Assembly: GCA_040905265.1 (NCBI GenBank)
Contig: JBBDRW010000126.1
Coordinates: 1 to 26,726, forward strand
DNA length: 26,726 bases
Origin: JBBDRW01 sp040905265
GTDB taxonomy: Bacteria > Bacteroidota > Rhodothermia > Balneolales > Balneolaceae
Reading direction: 5' to 3'
The number at the start of each line of letters is the position of its first letter. The first letter of the stretch is position 1. Below, piece after piece: positions 25,177 through 26,726 of this stretch. Below the pieces are notes generated by a model that saw nothing but the letters and a program-made list of their open reading frames with translations, made no database searches and was not told where the DNA came from. Position numbers and translations under genes: made by a program.

Positions 25177-26079
25177 CTATGCGATTCTCTTTGCATACCG
25201 GATCAGTGGGTGGAATTTCGAAAGTTTCGATCTGTCGATCAGCCTGTACCACGGATAACCGATCAGAATCAATTGATAGACAAAGAGGTCAAATCGGATA
25301 TTCATGGTCATCGTAATCCCCAGATGCATCCCGATTATTGCAGTGATGACCCAGGGACGGAGTTTCCGGAACCAGATCGCAACGCCTGCCAGTTCTGTTA
25401 TCCAGCCGACGGCGAGTATGATGGTGGCAATGGCTACATTTTGCAGTGCCAGGCTCTGCAACCAGCCGGGAGTAAATGCTCCCTCTCTGGAGAGTATGTC
25501 CGTACCTTTTTCGCCGATCCAGAGCCAGAGATGATGCCCGTCCGCCCAGTTCCAGCCGGTACCGATCATTTTGGCAATGGCTGCGGAGGTATATCCGAGG
25601 CCGATAAAGAAGATCATGCTTCCGAAGATGAAACGCCACCGTTTGTCCGCCTGTTCAAAGAAAAGGACTCCCAGCCCGTAGCAAAGCAGTGTCATACCAA
25701 TCAGATTGGCGCTGTGTGGAATCTCGCCCTGGGAAAACCGGGTAACGTGTTGTAGATGAAATAGCAGCAGAAGAAAAAGATATTGCCATCGGAATCCGAT
25801 TCGGAAGTAACTGAGGATCGTCAGGAGAGTTATCAATCCGGCCAGAATCAGCGGGAGGCTGTTTCCAAACAGATAGGAGACATCGAGATAGTTTGCCAGG
25901 CCAAGCTGGAGTACCACTTCACTGTTTCTGAGGGTATAGCTAGCCCATTTCCATGAGAGCGAGACCACATGAAACATGATGAAGAGTTCAAAAAGTTTGT
26001 GAAAGAGAAACTCTCCATTTGTAACCGGCCTTTTCGGTTCAAAAAGCTCCAATCCGATTCTGTTTAGAATTGTCTTCAT
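25177..26079 (-). CDS. Second HTTM-like polytopic membrane protein
   Basis: A 300-residue protein with about seven membrane segments. It matches the plus-strand protein at 23155 in several blocks: SAAIAKMIGTGWNWADGHH against TAGFPKILGGWLDPGS, HLGITMTMNIRFDLFVYQ against HFSTMMIMNISFLFNFIAY, and TELAGVAIWFRK against ETGFLVAIFRPR. So the two are distant paralogues of the HTTM/SdpB-like fold. Its start overlaps the end of the small partner (26076-26079, ATGA), like the other pair. The start ATG 26079 gives a cytoplasmic N-terminus. Function unknown. Confidence 0.7.
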   Translation of the reverse strand: MKTILNRIGLELFEPKRPVTNGEFLFHKLFELFIMFHVVSLSWKWASYTLRNSEVVLQLGLANYLDVSYLFGNSLPLILAGLITLLTILSYFRIGFRWQYLFLLLLFHLQHVTRFSQGEIPHSANLIGMTLLCYGLGVLFFEQADKRWRFIFGSMIFFIGLGYTSAAIAKMIGTGWNWADGHHLWLWIGEKGTDILSREGAFTPGWLQSLALQNVAIATIILAVGWITELAGVAIWFRKLRPWVITAIIGMHLGITMTMNIRFDLFVYQLILIGYPWYRLIDRSKLSKFHPLIRYAKRIA

Positions 26080-26594
26080 TGCCTGTTCCGGTTTGCCGTC
26101 TGCAGATACTGCTCCTCCGGGAGGGTTGGATTTGAATAGACAGAATCGGCGGTGAGTTTCAAAAAGGGAGTCACTGTGATCGATACGCTGTTTTCACCCG
26201 TTAATTTTCCCTGAACTTTGGTTACCATCCATTGACGTTCCTCCAGATTCTCTCGCCCGAACATGATCAGTAGTGCCTGTTTTCGTTCCTCTGTCCAGTT
26301 ACCTGTCTTGGATACAAAATTGGAGAAGTCTATCTGATCAACGCCAACCTCACGCAGTGATACGGGTGTTCCGTGCAGCTGATCAGCCGGGGTAACCAAC
26401 CACTGGAGTGAATCCGGCTCCTCTGTGACATCCAGGACCAGCGCTCGCGTCCAGGGATTTCCGGCTTGTGAAAACATGGGGTAGATACTGAATGGCCAGA
26501 ACTCACCTTCATGAGTAGCGACCAGAATCAGGTAGACCAGGAGCGTTACCAGCGTAATCTTAAGGGACCGCTTTTGAAAATCAATATTCTTCAT
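26076..26594 (-). CDS. Second small membrane-anchored HTTM partner
   Basis: A protein of 172 residues from ATG 26594, with a hydrophobic segment ITLVTLLVYLILVA near the N-terminus, then EFWPFSIYPMF and a soluble C-terminal domain of about 130 residues. It shares gene order, overlap and the WP..(F/Y)P.F motif with the protein at 22619. Starts further upstream at 26615 and 26675 are open (179 or 199 residues); the first ATG before the basic-hydrophobic segment is preferred by topology, not by a ribosome binding site. Nothing reliable is seen between 26595 and 26726. Confidence 0.6.
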   Translation of the reverse strand: MKNIDFQKRSLKITLVTLLVYLILVATHEGEFWPFSIYPMFSQAGNPWTRALVLDVTEEPDSLQWLVTPADQLHGTPVSLREVGVDQIDFSNFVSKTGNWTEERKQALLIMFGRENLEERQWMVTKVQGKLTGENSVSITVTPFLKLTADSVYSNPTLPEEQYLQTANRNRQ

Positions 26595-26726
26595 CGGGAT
26601 TCGTTTGCTTACCATTACCGGATAGTGGAAAACTCTATAAATATCATCAAATATCCACAACAAATTCCGTATCATTCACGCTTTATGTAACTGTGAACAT
26701 CACTCCATGCAAAAGCTTCTGCAACT

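Noticed and set aside
25118..25252. Upstream extension of the methyltransferase
   Set aside because: Overlaps the HTTM-like gene and lacks family-like sequence; the next ATG leads directly to the membrane segments.

Overview
The window looks like chromosomal DNA from a member of the Bacteroidota/Balneolota/Rhodothermota lineage; a Balneola-like organism is my best guess. The sequence evidence for this is: a canonical Bacteroidota-type promoter (TTTG-N19-TATCTTTG) before a 728-residue type III glutamine synthetase, weak use of Shine-Dalgarno sites, several six-bladed beta-propeller lipoproteins, a DUF4249-like lipoprotein, and menaquinone genes. The exact order is inference. No tRNA, rRNA, CRISPR array or intact insertion sequence was seen.

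Layout. (1) 1-5825 is an accessory, A+T-rich island. It holds three six-bladed beta-propeller secreted or lipoproteins (98-1249, 2501-3769, 4191-5339), a DUF4249-like lipoprotein (1356-2297, minus), and a 56-residue coiled-coil protein (3766-3936, minus) whose stop codon overlaps that of its neighbour. It also holds several gene remnants: two copies of the N-terminus of a GT8-type glycosyltransferase, each just after a propeller gene, a propeller fragment, and a MNT-type nucleotidyltransferase fragment. (2) 5826-8571: ferritin (minus), divergent from aguB and aguA, the two enzymes that convert agmatine to putrescine. (3) 8629-13477: a compact minus-strand operon menA-menC-menE followed by a BNR/Asp-box lipoprotein. 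(4) 13776-15962: glnN with a good promoter and a strong terminator. A 370-base intergenic stretch with RNA-like nested inverted repeats follows, then a START/SRPBCC protein with its own terminator. (5) 16953-24258: a tight plus-strand gene string aroE-pgeF-dxr-rseP-psd-pssA, then a small single-span membrane protein and a polytopic HTTM-like protein. (6) 24269-26594, minus strand and convergent: a second copy of the small-membrane-protein plus HTTM-like pair, then a membrane-anchored methyltransferase.

How the genes work together. aguA/aguB make putrescine; menA/C/E carry out three steps of menaquinone synthesis; glnN assimilates ammonia, including that released by the agmatine route. The aroE string joins aromatic, isoprenoid, peptidoglycan-editing, envelope-stress protease and phosphatidylethanolamine functions, all linked to envelope or precursor supply. 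The most system-like novelty is the duplicated two-gene module of regions 5 and 6. Its architecture (small one-span protein overlapping a polytopic HTTM protein by 4 bases) recalls SdpA-SdpB, but no SdpC-like toxin gene is visible.
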